A stretch of DNA of 64,000 nucleotides, from assembly GCF_900166985.1 (NCBI RefSeq), contig NZ_FUZK01000001.1:353278-417277 (forward strand), read 5' to 3'. The DNA comes from Acholeplasma oculi (lineage in GTDB: Bacteria > Bacillota_I > Bacilli_A > Acholeplasmatales > Acholeplasmataceae). Position numbers and translations under genes: made by a program. Positions 9,400-19,159 of the stretch are shown here, one piece after another; positions within the stretch are counted from its first letter, which is position 1, and every line of letters starts with the position of its first letter. Below the pieces are notes generated by a model. That model was given only the letters and a program-made list of their open reading frames with translations, did not search any database and was not told where the DNA came from.

Positions 9400-9776
9400 T
9401 CTTATTAAAAATTGGTGTATAAGCCATGTTCTGTAGAAGTTTCCTTCTTGTGACTATTTATCTCGAGTATAAACTCGCAAGATTCTATATTACTATGAAT
9501 CTCGTGCCCCTACCATATTTTGGGTTTCTAGCTTGAGGGGTTTACCGCGTTTCATTCAGTTCATTTCTAAACTGACACGTTTCTGTGGCACGTTACGATT
9601 TTGAGCATAGCAAGCCTTAGCTCATTAAAATCGCCGTTATACATTACTGTATACCCAAGGTTATTGTTTCCCTTGGCACAAACACTACAAACCCAACGAG
9701 TGGGTCTGTGCTAGCATGGACTTTCCTAACGGAGGATATGTAATCACCCGCTCAGTCACCTTCCCAATTTTTAATC
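9400..9776 (-). ncRNA. rnpB: RNase P RNA (M1-type catalytic RNA)
   Basis: The minus strand reads as RNase P RNA. The 5' part has GGTGACTGAGCGGGTGAT, the conserved AGGAAAGTCCATGCT core, GTGCCACAGAAACGTG in the middle, and ACAGAACATGGCTTATA near the 3' end. The termini pair as P1 (TTAAAAATTGG with CCAATTTTTAA). The RNA trims the 5' leaders of tRNA precursors together with RnpA, which is not in this window. A promoter and a terminator bracket it, and they account for the gene-free stretch 9237-9812. Confidence 0.95.
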
Positions 9777-9782
9777 GCTTTA

Positions 9783-9811
9783 ATTTTATATCGTATTTTC
9801 TAGATTGTCAA
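9783..9811 (-). promoter_or_regulatory. SigA-type promoter of rnpB
   Basis: On the minus strand TTGACA (complement of 9806-9811), a 17-base spacer and TAAAAT (complement of 9783-9788); initiation would fall near 9776. Confidence 0.8.
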
Positions 9812-9812
9812 A

Positions 9813-11960
9813 TTAAATCGCATCTTTTCTAGATAAATCAACGCGGCCTTTTTCATCAATCTTGACTACTTTAACAATAACTTGATCACCTACAGATACT
9901 TTTCCTTCTAAGGACTCTGTACGTTCTTTTTCCCATTTAGAAATGTGAATTAAACCTTCTGTACCTGGGAAGATTTCTGCAAATGCTCCTTGAATCTTTT
10001 TACCTTCTTTATCCATTAATAAGCGCGTAATCTTAGCCTCATAGATTTCTCCAACTTTAGCTTCACGAACTAAATTTTCAATGTATAATGCAGCTTTCTT
10101 AATCCATTCAGAATCATTGTGCATAATGAATACTCTACCATCTTGTTCAATATCAATTTTTACGTTATTATGATCTTCGATGATTTGAGTAATAATTTTA
10201 CCACCAGAACCAATGACATCTCTAATCTTATCTGGCTTAATTTGAATCATTTTAACTTTTGGTGCATAATCACTTAATTCTTCTCTTGTTACAGAAATTG
10301 TTTCATTCATATGATTTAAGATATGAAGTCTACCTTTTCTTGCTTGTTCTAGAGCTTCTTGCATGATTTCAGTTGTAATTCCTGTGATCTTTATGTCCAT
10401 TTGGAGTGCAGTAATACCATCTTTAGTACCAGCAACTTTAAAGTCCATATCGCCTTCATGGTCTTCCATACCTTGAATATCACTTAATATTGTATAATAA
10501 TCGCCTTCTTTGATTAACCCCATTGCAATACCTGCAACAGGTGCCTTAATTGGAACACCTGCAGCCATTAATGCCATAGATCCTACACAAATTGTTGCTT
10601 GAGATGAAGAACCATTAGACTCTAAAATCTCAGAAACTATACGAATTGAATAAGGGAATTCAACTTCAGAAGGTAAAACTTGTAGTAATGCACGTTCACC
10701 TAAAGCACCATGACCGATTTCTCTACGTCCTGGAGCACCATATCTTCCTGTTTCTCCTACTGAGAAAGGTGGAAAGTTATAATGTAACATGAATCGTTTA
10801 GTCACTTCAACAGTTTCTAAACCATCAATAATTTGATTTTCACCTAATGAACCTAATGTTACAACACCTAATGCTTGAGTTTGACCTCTTGTAAATAATG
10901 CAGAACCGTGTGTTCTAGGTAAGACATCGATTCTTGATGATAAATCTCTGATTTCATCTACTTTACGTCCGTCTGGGCGTACTTTATCTTCAGTAATAAG
11001 TCTTCTTACTTCTTTTGTAACGATACGGTCTACAGATGATTTAACTTGATTAATTAATGTAGCTTTTGCATCCATATCTAAAACCTTAATGCCATCAACT
11101 TCTTTAACAAAGTTAATTTCATCAAAGTGATTCACAATTTCCTCTTTAATAGAATCAATTGCATCATAACGTTCTTGTTTTTCAATAATAGCTACAGCTT
11201 TAATCAGTTCTTTACCTTTGAAGTCCATAACTTTTTGGAAGATTTCTTGATCAATTTTGTTTAATTCAGGAATAACCTTTTCTAAACCAACTGCATCTTT
11301 AATTTCTTTTTGAAATGCACATAATTCTTTAATTGCAGCATGTCCAAATAAAATTGCTTCTAACATGTCAGCTTCACTGACTTGTTTAGCACCAGCTTCA
11401 ACCATGTTAATCGCTTCAGTAGTACCTGCAACAATTAAATCAATATCTGATACTTCAAGTTGTTCTGCAGATGGATTTAATACAAATTCTCCATTCACTC
11501 TACCAACATGAGCTCCTGCAATCGGTCCTAAGAAAGGAATATTAGATACTTCTAATACGATTGAAGAACCAAGCATAGCTGCCATTTGACTTGAACATAA
11601 TGGGTCAGATGATAAAACTGTATTTACAATTTGTACATCATTTGTGTAACCCTCATCAAATAATGGACGGATTGGACGGTCAATTAATCTTGAAGTTAAT
11701 GTTTCTAATTCAGAAGGTCTTCCTTCTCTTCTTAAAAATCCACCTGGGATTTTTCCTGCAGCATATAACTTTTCTTGATAGATTACCATTAATGGGAAAA
11801 AATCAGTTTGTACAGGCTTACTTTTTGCAACAACAGTTGATAATACAACCGTGTCACCATAATGAATCATTGCAGAACCATTTGCTTGTTTTGCAACTTC
11901 TCCAATTTCAACACGTAGTGGTTTACCAGCTAGTGTCGTTTCGAATACTCTTTTTGACAT
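9813..11960 (-). CDS. pnp: Polyribonucleotide nucleotidyltransferase (PNPase)
   Basis: Phosphorolytic 3'-5' exoribonuclease for mRNA turnover. The 715-residue protein has two RNase PH-like core domains (the second with [16 protein letters not shown] and the [18 protein letters not shown] segment), a KH domain ([12 protein letters not shown], near 570) and a C-terminal S1 domain ending [10 protein letters not shown] 11960 follows GAAGGAG. It lies downstream of rpsO in the same order as in Bacillus, but the rpsO terminator and tandem TATAAT boxes separate them here. Confidence 0.97.
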   Translation of the reverse strand: MSKRVFETTLAGKPLRVEIGEVAKQANGSAMIHYGDTVVLSTVVAKSKPVQTDFFPLMVIYQEKLYAAGKIPGGFLRREGRPSELETLTSRLIDRPIRPLFDEGYTNDVQIVNTVLSSDPLCSSQMAAMLGSSIVLEVSNIPFLGPIAGAHVGRVNGEFVLNPSAEQLEVSDIDLIVAGTTEAINMVEAGAKQVSEADMLEAILFGHAAIKELCAFQKEIKDAVGLEKVIPELNKIDQEIFQKVMDFKGKELIKAVAIIEKQERYDAIDSIKEEIVNHFDEINFVKEVDGIKVLDMDAKATLINQVKSSVDRIVTKEVRRLITEDKVRPDGRKVDEIRDLSSRIDVLPRTHGSALFTRGQTQALGVVTLGSLGENQIIDGLETVEVTKRFMLHYNFPPFSVGETGRYGAPGRREIGHGALGERALLQVLPSEVEFPYSIRIVSEILESNGSSSQATICVGSMALMAAGVPIKAPVAGIAMGLIKEGDYYTILSDIQGMEDHEGDMDFKVAGTKDGITALQMDIKITGITTEIMQEALEQARKGRLHILNHMNETISVTREELSDYAPKVKMIQIKPDKIRDVIGSGGKIITQIIEDHNNVKIDIEQDGRVFIMHNDSEWIKKAALYIENLVREAKVGEIYEAKITRLLMDKEGKKIQGAFAEIFPGTEGLIHISKWEKERTESLEGKVSVGDQVIVKVVKIDEKGRVDLSRKDAI

Positions 11961-11997
11961 ATAAAATCTCCTTCATTTTATAAGAAATAACTTTTCT

Positions 11998-12017
11998 ATT
12001 ATATCTAATCTATTATA
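11998..12017 (-). promoter_or_regulatory. Tandem -10 boxes upstream of pnp
   Basis: Two copies of GATATAATAGA lie 14 bases apart on the minus strand (TATAAT as the complement of 11998-12003 and 12012-12017). Either could serve pnp; the -35 boxes are weak. Confidence 0.5.
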
Positions 12018-12052
12018 TCATTTTTAGAACTAAACAAGACTCTAATTCAGAA

Positions 12053-12078
12053 AAAAAACTCCAGCATTGGAGTTTTTT
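12053..12078 (-). terminator. Terminator of rpsO
   Basis: ACTCCA-gcat-TGGAGT (12059-12074) is flanked by a T run on either strand. The minus-strand tail serves rpsO, whose stop codon touches the stem. Confidence 0.8.
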
Positions 12079-12346
12079 ATCTTCTTAAGCCAAGTTCATT
12101 AATTAAAGCAGTATATCTTTGAGCATCTGTCTCTTTTAAATACTTAAGTAAATTACGTCTACGTCCAATTTTCATAAATAATCCACGTTTTGAATGGAAG
12201 TCATGAATATGTGCTTGTAGATGATCATTTAACTCATTGATTTCATGAGTAAGGATTGCAACTTGAACTTCTGGTGAACCAGTGTCCCCTGGAAATCTTG
12301 CAAACTTCTCAACAAGTGCTTTTTTTACTTCTTTTGTTAGTGCCAT
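12077..12346 (-). CDS. rpsO: 30S ribosomal protein S15
   Basis: The 89-residue S15 binds 16S rRNA in the central domain early in 30S assembly. The full-length family pattern is seen: [19 protein letters not shown], then [20 protein letters not shown] and the closing [24 protein letters not shown] 12346 follows AGGAGG. It is transcribed alone from a strong promoter and ends at its own terminator. Confidence 0.98.
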   Translation of the reverse strand: MALTKEVKKALVEKFARFPGDTGSPEVQVAILTHEINELNDHLQAHIHDFHSKRGLFMKIGRRRNLLKYLKETDAQRYTALINELGLRR

Positions 12347-12449
12347 GTGGTTTCCTCCTATGTCTCGTATAACTAAAGATTACGTTTTGGCTAACGCTGT
12401 CCTCGCTATCGACCTATGCAATATTACCATATTTGAAAATAAATTGCAA
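12347..12449 (-). promoter_or_regulatory. rpsO promoter and leader of about 65 bases
   Basis: TTGCAA (12444-12449), a 17-base spacer and TAATAT (complement of 12421-12426) give a good promoter. The leader that follows has GC-richer segments than the surroundings and ends in AGGAGG. Autoregulatory S15-binding leaders are known in other bacteria; I could not draw a convincing S15 fold here. Confidence 0.6.
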
Positions 12450-12500
12450 TCATATTTTGAAAATTTTCAGTAAATTGTGTAAATTTTGAAAGAAAACACA

Positions 12501-12824
12501 TCAAATTTTAATGAATTGGTCCACATTTAAGATGAATACAGTGGCTCCACCAACCGATACTTCAATTGGTAACGCACTGAAAGCACCAAATTCATTTACA
12601 ATTGCATTTGGTACAATTTTGTTTCTAGTTTTTGAATATTTTTCAAAAATATCTAATACTTCAGGTACTTTTTCGTCATTTACACCAATTAAGAAAGTCG
12701 CATTACCTTCTCTTAAAAATCCACCTTTTGTAGATAATCTAGTTGCAAAAAAATGTTCTTTGACTAACCCTTTTTGTACTTTATTTGCATCATCATTAGA
12801 TACGATAGCAATAATCATTTTCAT
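12501..12824 (-). CDS. darA: Cyclic di-AMP receptor, PII-like (DarA/PstA, YaaQ family)
   Basis: A 107-residue trimeric PII-like protein that binds the second messenger c-di-AMP. The family pattern is clear: MIIAIVSNDDANKVQKGL at the start, the STKGGFLREGNATFLIGV signature in the middle and GGATVFILNV near the end. Three in-frame ATG codons exist; GGAGG is only two bases from the first but eight from the ATG at 12824, which I choose. The downstream output is unknown in the family. No diadenylate cyclase gene is in this window. Confidence 0.9.
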   Translation of the reverse strand: MKMIIAIVSNDDANKVQKGLVKEHFFATRLSTKGGFLREGNATFLIGVNDEKVPEVLDIFEKYSKTRNKIVPNAIVNEFGAFSALPIEVSVGGATVFILNVDQFIKI

Positions 12825-12852
12825 TGTCATATCCTCCTATATCTTTATTTTA

Positions 12853-13755
12853 TCATAAATCATTTTTTTTAAATAATTGAATAGTTTGTTGAACATCTTT
12901 TTTAATTTGAGCAATTAAGTCATCAACGTTATCATATTTTATCTCGTCACGTAAATAATATTCAAATGATACTGATATTTCTTGATGATATAAATCACCA
13001 TCATAATCAAGAATAAAGACTTCTAATCTTTTCATAGATGAGTAATTAAGTGTGGGATTATGTCCAAGATTTGCGCAACCAATATATTTTTTTCCACCAA
13101 TCGTAACATAACAAGCATATATTCCAACCTTCGGTAAAAAATATTTCTTATAGTCGATATTAGCCGTTGGATAACCAATGAATTTTCCCACTTTGTCTCC
13201 GTGTACGACTTCTCCATGAATACTATAGCTTCTATCAAGTAGTTTCTTAGCTAACCTAATATCTCCATTTTCTAATAATAATTTGATATACGTTGTAGAG
13301 ACTCTTACATTTTGATACAATAAATCATCCAAAACAACCAAATCAAAATGCTTGTTTAAATCATGAATCGTACCAAGTCCTTTATAACCAAATTTAAAAT
13401 CTCTTCCAACAACGATACGTTTGACATGAATTCTCTTTAAAAATTCAATAAATTCATGAGCCAGCATCTTTGAGAAATCCTCTGTAAATTTAACGATAAA
13501 GAAAAAGTCAACGCCTAATCTTTCAAGTGCTTTTTCTTTATCATGATCATCCATTAAAATGGGTAATTCTTTTTTTAAAATAACAGATAAAGGATGTGGA
13601 CTAAATGTCATGACAGCACTTTTGGTTGCTCGATTTGAATTAGCAATTTCAATGATATTTTGATGTCCTATATGTAGTCCATCAAAATTACCAATGGCTA
13701 ATGTAATGGGTTCGTTATTTTCAATATCTTCATAATGTGCATAAAATGTTTTCAT
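12853..13755 (-). CDS. ribF: Bifunctional riboflavin kinase / FAD synthetase
   Basis: Converts riboflavin to FMN and FMN to FAD. The 300-residue protein has the N-terminal nucleotidyltransferase (AIGNFDGLHIGHQNII with the HxGH-type motif; later GRDFKFGY) and the C-terminal riboflavin kinase (GKFIGYPTANI, near 185). It follows truB with a one-base TAATG overlap, the same truB-ribF pair as in many Firmicutes. Confidence 0.96.
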   Translation of the reverse strand: MKTFYAHYEDIENNEPITLAIGNFDGLHIGHQNIIEIANSNRATKSAVMTFSPHPLSVILKKELPILMDDHDKEKALERLGVDFFFIVKFTEDFSKMLAHEFIEFLKRIHVKRIVVGRDFKFGYKGLGTIHDLNKHFDLVVLDDLLYQNVRVSTTYIKLLLENGDIRLAKKLLDRSYSIHGEVVHGDKVGKFIGYPTANIDYKKYFLPKVGIYACYVTIGGKKYIGCANLGHNPTLNYSSMKRLEVFILDYDGDLYHQEISVSFEYYLRDEIKYDNVDDLIAQIKKDVQQTIQLFKKNDL

Positions 13756-14606
13756 TAAGTATTCCTCACAAATACGTATCTCGGTTTATACTGACCTTCA
13801 AAAGGTTCATAATAAGCAATGTATTCACCTTTTTCATTGGTTACAATGAATGGTTCTAATATATTGGTTTGTCTTTCATCTAAATATACACCATTTAAAA
13901 CAAGTTTTACCATATAATCATTGAGTTTAATCTGTTTTACTACTTTAAATAGGTTGACATCTGGTGTGATATCATCGATGGTTACATCATCCAAATGTAT
14001 GGCATCTTTTAAGTGGTATGAACCAATTTGGACACGTTCTAATGCTTTCAATGCACCATAAGTTCCTAATTTTTCACCTAAATCTCTTGCGATACTTCGA
14101 ATATATGTTCCTTTAGAAACGTGTGCATAAAATTTAGGCTCTAAACCACTTTCAATAAGTTTGATGTCATATATTTTAACATGTCTTTTCTCTAAATCAA
14201 GCGTGATACCTTGTCTGGCTGCTTGATAAGCTTTAACCCCATTTTTTTTGATTGCTGAGTAAAGAGGTGGCATTTGTTCATATTCCGGTTTAAAAGAATC
14301 TAGTGCTTCTAGAATTTCTTCATTCGTATAATTCACATCACGTTGATCGACAATATTTCCGGTAAAATCATCTGTATCATATAAAGAACCAAATATCAGT
14401 TGACCGGTATATGCTTTATCTAAATCTTCAAAAAGAAATGCTAGTTTTGTTGCTTGTCCAGTAAGAACAATCATTAAGCCAGTAGCAAAAGGGTCTAGAG
14501 TTCCTGTGTGACCAACTTTAGATATATTTAATTTTTTCTTAATTCTGTAAACCACATCATGACTTGTCATACCTGCCGGTTTATGAACTAAAATAAATCC
14601 ATTCAT
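13755..14606 (-). CDS. truB: tRNA pseudouridine(55) synthase
   Basis: Makes pseudouridine 55 in the T loop of tRNAs. The 283-residue protein begins GFILVHKPAGMTSHDVV, carries the catalytic Asp in the motif KVGHTGTLDPFATGLM (near residue 38) and the family segment TYIRSIARDLGEKLG. It is the first gene of a truB-ribF pair. Confidence 0.96.
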   Translation of the reverse strand: MNGFILVHKPAGMTSHDVVYRIKKKLNISKVGHTGTLDPFATGLMIVLTGQATKLAFLFEDLDKAYTGQLIFGSLYDTDDFTGNIVDQRDVNYTNEEILEALDSFKPEYEQMPPLYSAIKKNGVKAYQAARQGITLDLEKRHVKIYDIKLIESGLEPKFYAHVSKGTYIRSIARDLGEKLGTYGALKALERVQIGSYHLKDAIHLDDVTIDDITPDVNLFKVVKQIKLNDYMVKLVLNGVYLDERQTNILEPFIVTNEKGEYIAYYEPFEGQYKPRYVFVRNT

Positions 14607-14639
14607 AAAAGAACACCTCGTTAGTCTATTATATCACAA

Positions 14640-14666
14640 GAAAAAAGGCTTGAATGCTCAAGCCTT
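14640..14666 (-). terminator. Terminator of trxA
   Basis: AAGGCTTGA (14645-14653) pairs with TCAAGCCTT (14658-14666), with TTTTTT after the stem on the minus strand. Confidence 0.85.
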
Positions 14667-14670
14667 ATTC

Positions 14671-14979
14671 TTATTTGTGTTCTTCTAGCCAAGCAAGAAT
14701 TTTTTCTCTTGGTTGGTAACCAGATGCTCTAGAAACTTCTTTACCATCTTTAAATAACACTAATGTTGGAACTGCGCGAATACCATTATCAATTGCTTGT
14801 TTTCTGTACTCATCAATATCCACTTTGACAAATTGCGTTCCAGGTTGTTCACCACTGATTTGTTCTAAAACAGGCATTAGCATTTTACATGGTCCACACC
14901 AAGTTGCAAAAAAATCTACTAAAACGAGTCCGTCTTTATTAACAACTTGATTAAAATCTTCACCTTTATATTGTTGCAT
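14671..14979 (-). CDS. trxA: Thioredoxin
   Basis: A 102-residue cytoplasmic thiol-disulfide oxidoreductase of thioredoxin fold. The redox site is FFATWCGPCKMLMP near residue 30, with the cis-Pro in AVPTLVLF and the glycine of the C-terminal helix region. ATG 14979 follows AGGAGG. It is a single-gene unit with its own promoter and terminator. Confidence 0.97.
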   Translation of the reverse strand: MQQYKGEDFNQVVNKDGLVLVDFFATWCGPCKMLMPVLEQISGEQPGTQFVKVDIDEYRKQAIDNGIRAVPTLVLFKDGKEVSRASGYQPREKILAWLEEHK

Positions 14980-15011
14980 TATAGATGCCTCCTAATTATT
15001 TTCTTAAAACC

Positions 15012-15040
15012 ATTATAACCCTCTTCATTAAAATAATCAA
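15012..15040 (-). promoter_or_regulatory. SigA-type promoter of trxA
   Basis: TTGATT (complement of 15035-15040), a 17-base spacer and TATAAT (complement of 15012-15017). Confidence 0.8.
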
Positions 15041-15056
15041 AGGAAATGGTCTAATC

Positions 15057-17360
15057 TTAAAAGCTTATAATCGTTACACCATTCAAACCTTCACCTTCAG
15101 CCCCATATCTATGGGATTTTATGTAAGGTGACTGTTTGATATAGTCATGGACAGCTTTTCTAACAGCTCCCGTTCCAAACCCATGAATCACCCTTAAATA
15201 AGGTAAATTCGATAGTAATGCATCATCTACTGCTTTATCCATAAGATTCTTAACATCTTCAAAACGCACACCTCTTAAATCAAGTTCAATCGATCCTTGT
15301 TTAGTAGGTGTTGTACCTGTCACTTTAACTTTTTTCTTGACATCTTTTTGAATTTTTTGTTCAATCTTTTCCAAATCGTTTCGCTCAAATGGTAAATCAA
15401 ATAACCCTAAAGAAACAATGTATTTATCCTTCTTAATATCGATAACTACACCTTCTTGTTGATAGCTCTTAATATAAACATGATCATTTAATTCAATGAT
15501 TTCATTTGACTTTTTAGTATCTTCCTTAGGTTTTTGATTAAGTTTACCTTTAATCATTGCAACCTCAGGTGTCGTAATAGATTTCATTTTTGATAAATCT
15601 TCAATCATTTGAAGTGCTTCTTCTTTTAATTTTTCATATTTTTTAAGTTCTTTTTCTTTTACCTTTAAAATAATTGCTTCTTTGTCTCTTTCTAAACTTC
15701 TATTTTTATCTTGAAGCGATTGAATTAATCGGTTTGCTTCTATTTCTTTTAATCTCAATTCTTCTTTAACTTTTAAGACATAGGCCTGTTCATGAGATAG
15801 TTTTTCTAAACTTTTAGCAAGGTTTGATTGTCGACCACTTAAAAGCGTTTGTGCATGATTGATGATTTCATCTTTCATTCCTAATCTTTTAGCAATCGAT
15901 AAAGCGTGAGATGATCCTGCTATACCTAGTTGTAGTTTATAGAGTGGTTTTAACGTTTTTTCATCAAATGCTACACTTGCTGTTAAGATATCTTGTTGTT
16001 CAAATGCGTAAAGTTTTAACTCAGAATAGTGTGTTGTTACAACTAAACGAACATTATCTTTCTTTCTTAGGTAATCAATAATTGCAATCGCTAAAGAAAC
16101 ACCTTCCAAGGGATCCGTTCCACTTCCTACTTCATCCAGTAAAATAAGTGCACTCCCCTTTATAGAATCTATCATCTCTTTAATTTTAATGAGATGACTT
16201 GAGAATGTTGATAAAGATTGTTGAATCGATTGTTCATCACCAATATCTGCAAATACATGCTTAAATATACTGATTGTACTACTAGGTAGTGCTGGAATGA
16301 GTAATCCCACCTGCGTCATCAATGTAAGTAATCCTAATGTCTTTAAAGCTACTGTCTTACCACCTGTATTTGGACCTGTAATCATCAATACTTTTTGATT
16401 TTGATTAAGTACCATGTCAATTGGAACGACTGTAAGTGGATCTAGTAGTGGATGACGTGCAAGTTTTAAATCAATAACTCCTAAATCATTGATAGTGACT
16501 TTACTAGCCTTTATTTCTTTACCATATAAAGCTTTGGCATGATCAGAATCTAATTTGATAAATATTTGAATTTTATCATACAATATGTTTCCATATGGTT
16601 TGAGTTCTTTAGTGAGTTTTTGTAAAATTTTTAAAATCTCATTTTGTTCTAATTGATTTAAATATTCTATATCTTGAGTCACTTGTCTAATATCATCAGG
16701 TTCAATATAAACGGTTTGTTTCGATGCAGATACATCGTGTATGACACCTTTAACTTTATTTTTAAAAGATTCTTTAATAGGTATTGCATATCGTCCATTT
16801 CTCATCACGATTAATGATTCATTTAAATAGGATTGATATTTAACCAATACTTCACTTAATAGCTTTTCAAGTAGTCTATTTTTTTGTTTTAAACTTTTTC
16901 TGATTTCATGTAGTTCAGATGTTACATGATCAAAGACAAGTCCATCCTCAGAAATCACTTCATTGATTGCATTTAATAAATCAATCTCTGGTGCTAACAT
17001 CTTTAAAATTTCATAAACCTGGGATGTACTGCTATTCATCTGGCTTAAATAAACTTTAAAAGATTTTTCCATTTCAATGTATTGTCGAATCAAAATGAAT
17101 TCATCAATATTTAAATACGTACGTTGATCTAAATTTTTTGAGGTTGATAATATATCAAAATCATCATAAAACGGAAACTTACCAAATCTTTCAATCAATC
17201 CTTGAATTTCATGAACTAAATCGATTTTTTGTTTAACTTTAGACAACAAAAAATCAGGTTCTAAATTCAATATGATATTTTTTGAACTATTAGTTCTCGT
17301 ATATTTTGATACATGCTCTAGAATGGTTTGTAGTTCTAATACATGTTGTTTTTTATTCAT
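15057..17360 (-). CDS. mutS2: Endonuclease MutS2 (ribosome-rescue / anti-recombination ATPase)
   Basis: A 767-residue MutS-family protein lacking the mismatch-recognition domain. It has the core/lever region, the ATPase with Walker A (GPNTGGKTVALKTLG, near 335) and Walker B (ALILLDEVGSGTDP), a long charged coiled coil (about 500-630) and a C-terminal Smr nuclease domain (LDLRGVRFEDV and HGFGTGAVRKAV). Family knowledge: it suppresses recombination and in Bacillus splits collided ribosomes. It is divergent from rnhC with overlapping promoter regions. Confidence 0.96.
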   Translation of the reverse strand: MNKKQHVLELQTILEHVSKYTRTNSSKNIILNLEPDFLLSKVKQKIDLVHEIQGLIERFGKFPFYDDFDILSTSKNLDQRTYLNIDEFILIRQYIEMEKSFKVYLSQMNSSTSQVYEILKMLAPEIDLLNAINEVISEDGLVFDHVTSELHEIRKSLKQKNRLLEKLLSEVLVKYQSYLNESLIVMRNGRYAIPIKESFKNKVKGVIHDVSASKQTVYIEPDDIRQVTQDIEYLNQLEQNEILKILQKLTKELKPYGNILYDKIQIFIKLDSDHAKALYGKEIKASKVTINDLGVIDLKLARHPLLDPLTVVPIDMVLNQNQKVLMITGPNTGGKTVALKTLGLLTLMTQVGLLIPALPSSTISIFKHVFADIGDEQSIQQSLSTFSSHLIKIKEMIDSIKGSALILLDEVGSGTDPLEGVSLAIAIIDYLRKKDNVRLVVTTHYSELKLYAFEQQDILTASVAFDEKTLKPLYKLQLGIAGSSHALSIAKRLGMKDEIINHAQTLLSGRQSNLAKSLEKLSHEQAYVLKVKEELRLKEIEANRLIQSLQDKNRSLERDKEAIILKVKEKELKKYEKLKEEALQMIEDLSKMKSITTPEVAMIKGKLNQKPKEDTKKSNEIIELNDHVYIKSYQQEGVVIDIKKDKYIVSLGLFDLPFERNDLEKIEQKIQKDVKKKVKVTGTTPTKQGSIELDLRGVRFEDVKNLMDKAVDDALLSNLPYLRVIHGFGTGAVRKAVHDYIKQSPYIKSHRYGAEGEGLNGVTIISF

Positions 17361-17388
17361 GAATGAAACCCTCCCATAATGGATTTTA

Positions 17389-17397
17389 TGGTATAAT
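17389..17397 (+). promoter_or_regulatory. Extended -10 promoter of rnhC
   Basis: TGGTATAAT (17389-17397) is an extended -10 element without a good -35. Initiation would fall near 17404, downstream of the ATG codon at 17363, which rules that start out. Confidence 0.65.
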
Positions 17398-17419
17398 AGT
17401 ATTGAATAGGAGTGCCAAA

Positions 17420-18277
17420 TTGAGAACTTATACCATTAGTTTATCTAGTACTCAACTAGAATCATTAAAACAATTTTATAATAATTACTTACTAAAACTT
17501 GAAAAACCATACATTTACTTTGTTGCCCAACATAATGATATCAGAATTAATGCATTTAATTCTGGTAAAGTTGTCTTACAAGGCAGTGAAATCAATGCTG
17601 AACTTATGGCTATAAAGTCTTTTTTAAACATCAAAAACTATCCAGCAATTGGTTCTGATGAGGTAGGTACAGGTGATGCCTTTGGTCCAATTGTTGTTTG
17701 TACAGCATATACTTCAACAAAAGATTTAGAGTGGTTAGAATCCATGAATGTTCGTGATTCTAAGACCATGAATAATAAAGAAATTATTAAGATTGCTCCA
17801 CTCATTGCCGAAAAATTAACACATTCTATCGTTATTCTTTCACCGGAAAAATATAATGAACAAACACAAAAAGGTTTAAATTTAAATAAAATTAAAGCCT
17901 TATTACATAATCACATGATTATGAAAACAACATCTAAAGTGAATGAAGCAGTCCCTGTAATTCTCGATCAATTTTGTTTACCTTCTCACTATTTTAACTA
18001 TTTAAAAGATGAGAAATTGGTTTATAGAGATATTGAGTTTTACACCAAAGCTGAATCTGTTCACTTAAGTGTCGCAGCTGCATCAATTATTGCAAGATAT
18101 GCATTTTTAGTTAAAATGCATCATTTAAGTAAAGAAGTTGGTATCAAACTTAAACTAGGTGCAAGTAAAGAAGTTGATGAACAAATCAAAGAAGTTCATG
18201 AAAAATTAGGAATGGATGTCTTAAAGTCCATTACAAAAATGAACTTTAAGAATGTTACTAAACAAAACCTATCTTAA
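17420..18277 (+). CDS. rnhC: Ribonuclease HIII
   Basis: Removes RNA from RNA-DNA hybrids. The 285-residue protein has the N-terminal TBP-like substrate-binding domain of RNase HIII (about 1-75) and the RNase H2-like catalytic fold with GSDEVGTGDAFGPIVV, then VRDSKTM, VILDQF and SVAAASIIAR. The start is TTG 17420 with TAGGAG seven bases upstream; an in-frame ATG at 17363 lies before the promoter and is not transcribed. Its end overlaps rluD by nine bases, tail to tail. Confidence 0.93.
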   Translation: MRTYTISLSSTQLESLKQFYNNYLLKLEKPYIYFVAQHNDIRINAFNSGKVVLQGSEINAELMAIKSFLNIKNYPAIGSDEVGTGDAFGPIVVCTAYTSTKDLEWLESMNVRDSKTMNNKEIIKIAPLIAEKLTHSIVILSPEKYNEQTQKGLNLNKIKALLHNHMIMKTTSKVNEAVPVILDQFCLPSHYFNYLKDEKLVYRDIEFYTKAESVHLSVAAASIIARYAFLVKMHHLSKEVGIKLKLGASKEVDEQIKEVHEKLGMDVLKSITKMNFKNVTKQNLS

Positions 18278-19159
18278 CTTTTCTAAATAAGCTTTAAAAC
18301 TATCTGGCAATGGCGCTTCAAAGGTCATTGCTTTTTTTGTAATTGGATGTTCAAATTCCAGTTTATATGCATGAAGCATTTGACCATCTTCTACCAAGAG
18401 TGGTTTAAATCCATATAATGGATCTCCAACAATTGGATGATTAATAAATTGAAGATGAACTCTTATTTGATGCGTTCTACCCGTTTCAAGTTCACATTTC
18501 AATAGTGAAAAATCCTTGAAGGTTTCTATCACTTCAAAATGTGTTACCGCATGTTTCCCTTCTTTTACAACTGCATTTTTAATACGTTGCTTAGGGTGTC
18601 TTCCTATAGGTGCATTAATGATACCTTTTGATTCTTCAAATGTGCCATAAACAAGTGCCATATAACTTCTATTGATATCATGGTCTTTAAGTTTACTCGC
18701 TAAAATTTGATGAGCTTCGTTGGTTTTAGCTACTATTAATAATCCAGAAGTATCTTTATCGATTCGATGAATGATACCTGGTCTAAAATACCCATTAATA
18801 TCAGATAGCTCATCCATTTCGTGTAATAGTCCATGAACTAATGTTTCTTCCATATGTGATTTTGCAGGATGTACAACCAAACCTTTTGGTTTGTTCACAA
18901 CCAATAAATGTTCATCCTCATAAACAATTTCAAGATTTAAATCAACAGGTTTTAAATCCAGTGTTTTGGTTTCAACAGGTTTAATTGTAACAATATCATT
19001 TGTTTTTAACATATAACCTTGTTTAACAACTTGATCATTCACTAAAATATCACCACTTTTAATAAGCTGTGAAATTCTACTTCTTGATAAATCTAATTTG
19101 TCTACTAAGAAGTGATCCAATCGAATTGCTTCTAATTTTTCTACTTTAATTTGTTCCAT
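18269..19159 (-). CDS. rluD: Ribosomal large-subunit pseudouridine synthase, RluD type
   Basis: A 296-residue RluA-family enzyme that makes pseudouridine in 23S rRNA. An N-terminal S4 RNA-binding domain (SRSRISQLIKSGDILVN) is followed by the catalytic domain with GIIHRIDKDTSGLLIVAK, which holds the catalytic Asp, and GRTHQIRVHL. It overlaps lspA by 14 bases, as in the common Firmicute lspA-rluD pair. The exact uridines modified cannot be read from sequence. Confidence 0.93.
   Translation of the reverse strand: MEQIKVEKLEAIRLDHFLVDKLDLSRSRISQLIKSGDILVNDQVVKQGYMLKTNDIVTIKPVETKTLDLKPVDLNLEIVYEDEHLLVVNKPKGLVVHPAKSHMEETLVHGLLHEMDELSDINGYFRPGIIHRIDKDTSGLLIVAKTNEAHQILASKLKDHDINRSYMALVYGTFEESKGIINAPIGRHPKQRIKNAVVKEGKHAVTHFEVIETFKDFSLLKCELETGRTHQIRVHLQFINHPIVGDPLYGFKPLLVEDGQMLHAYKLEFEHPITKKAMTFEAPLPDSFKAYLEKLR

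Noticed and set aside
11591..11983. Plus-strand open frame opposite pnp
   Set aside because: Lies wholly antisense to the conserved pnp N-terminal region, with low-complexity Leu/Gln/His composition; it is a shadow.
17363..17419. Upstream ATG start for RNase HIII
   Set aside because: It lies before the extended -10 box and so would not be transcribed; TTG 17420 has a good ribosome site.
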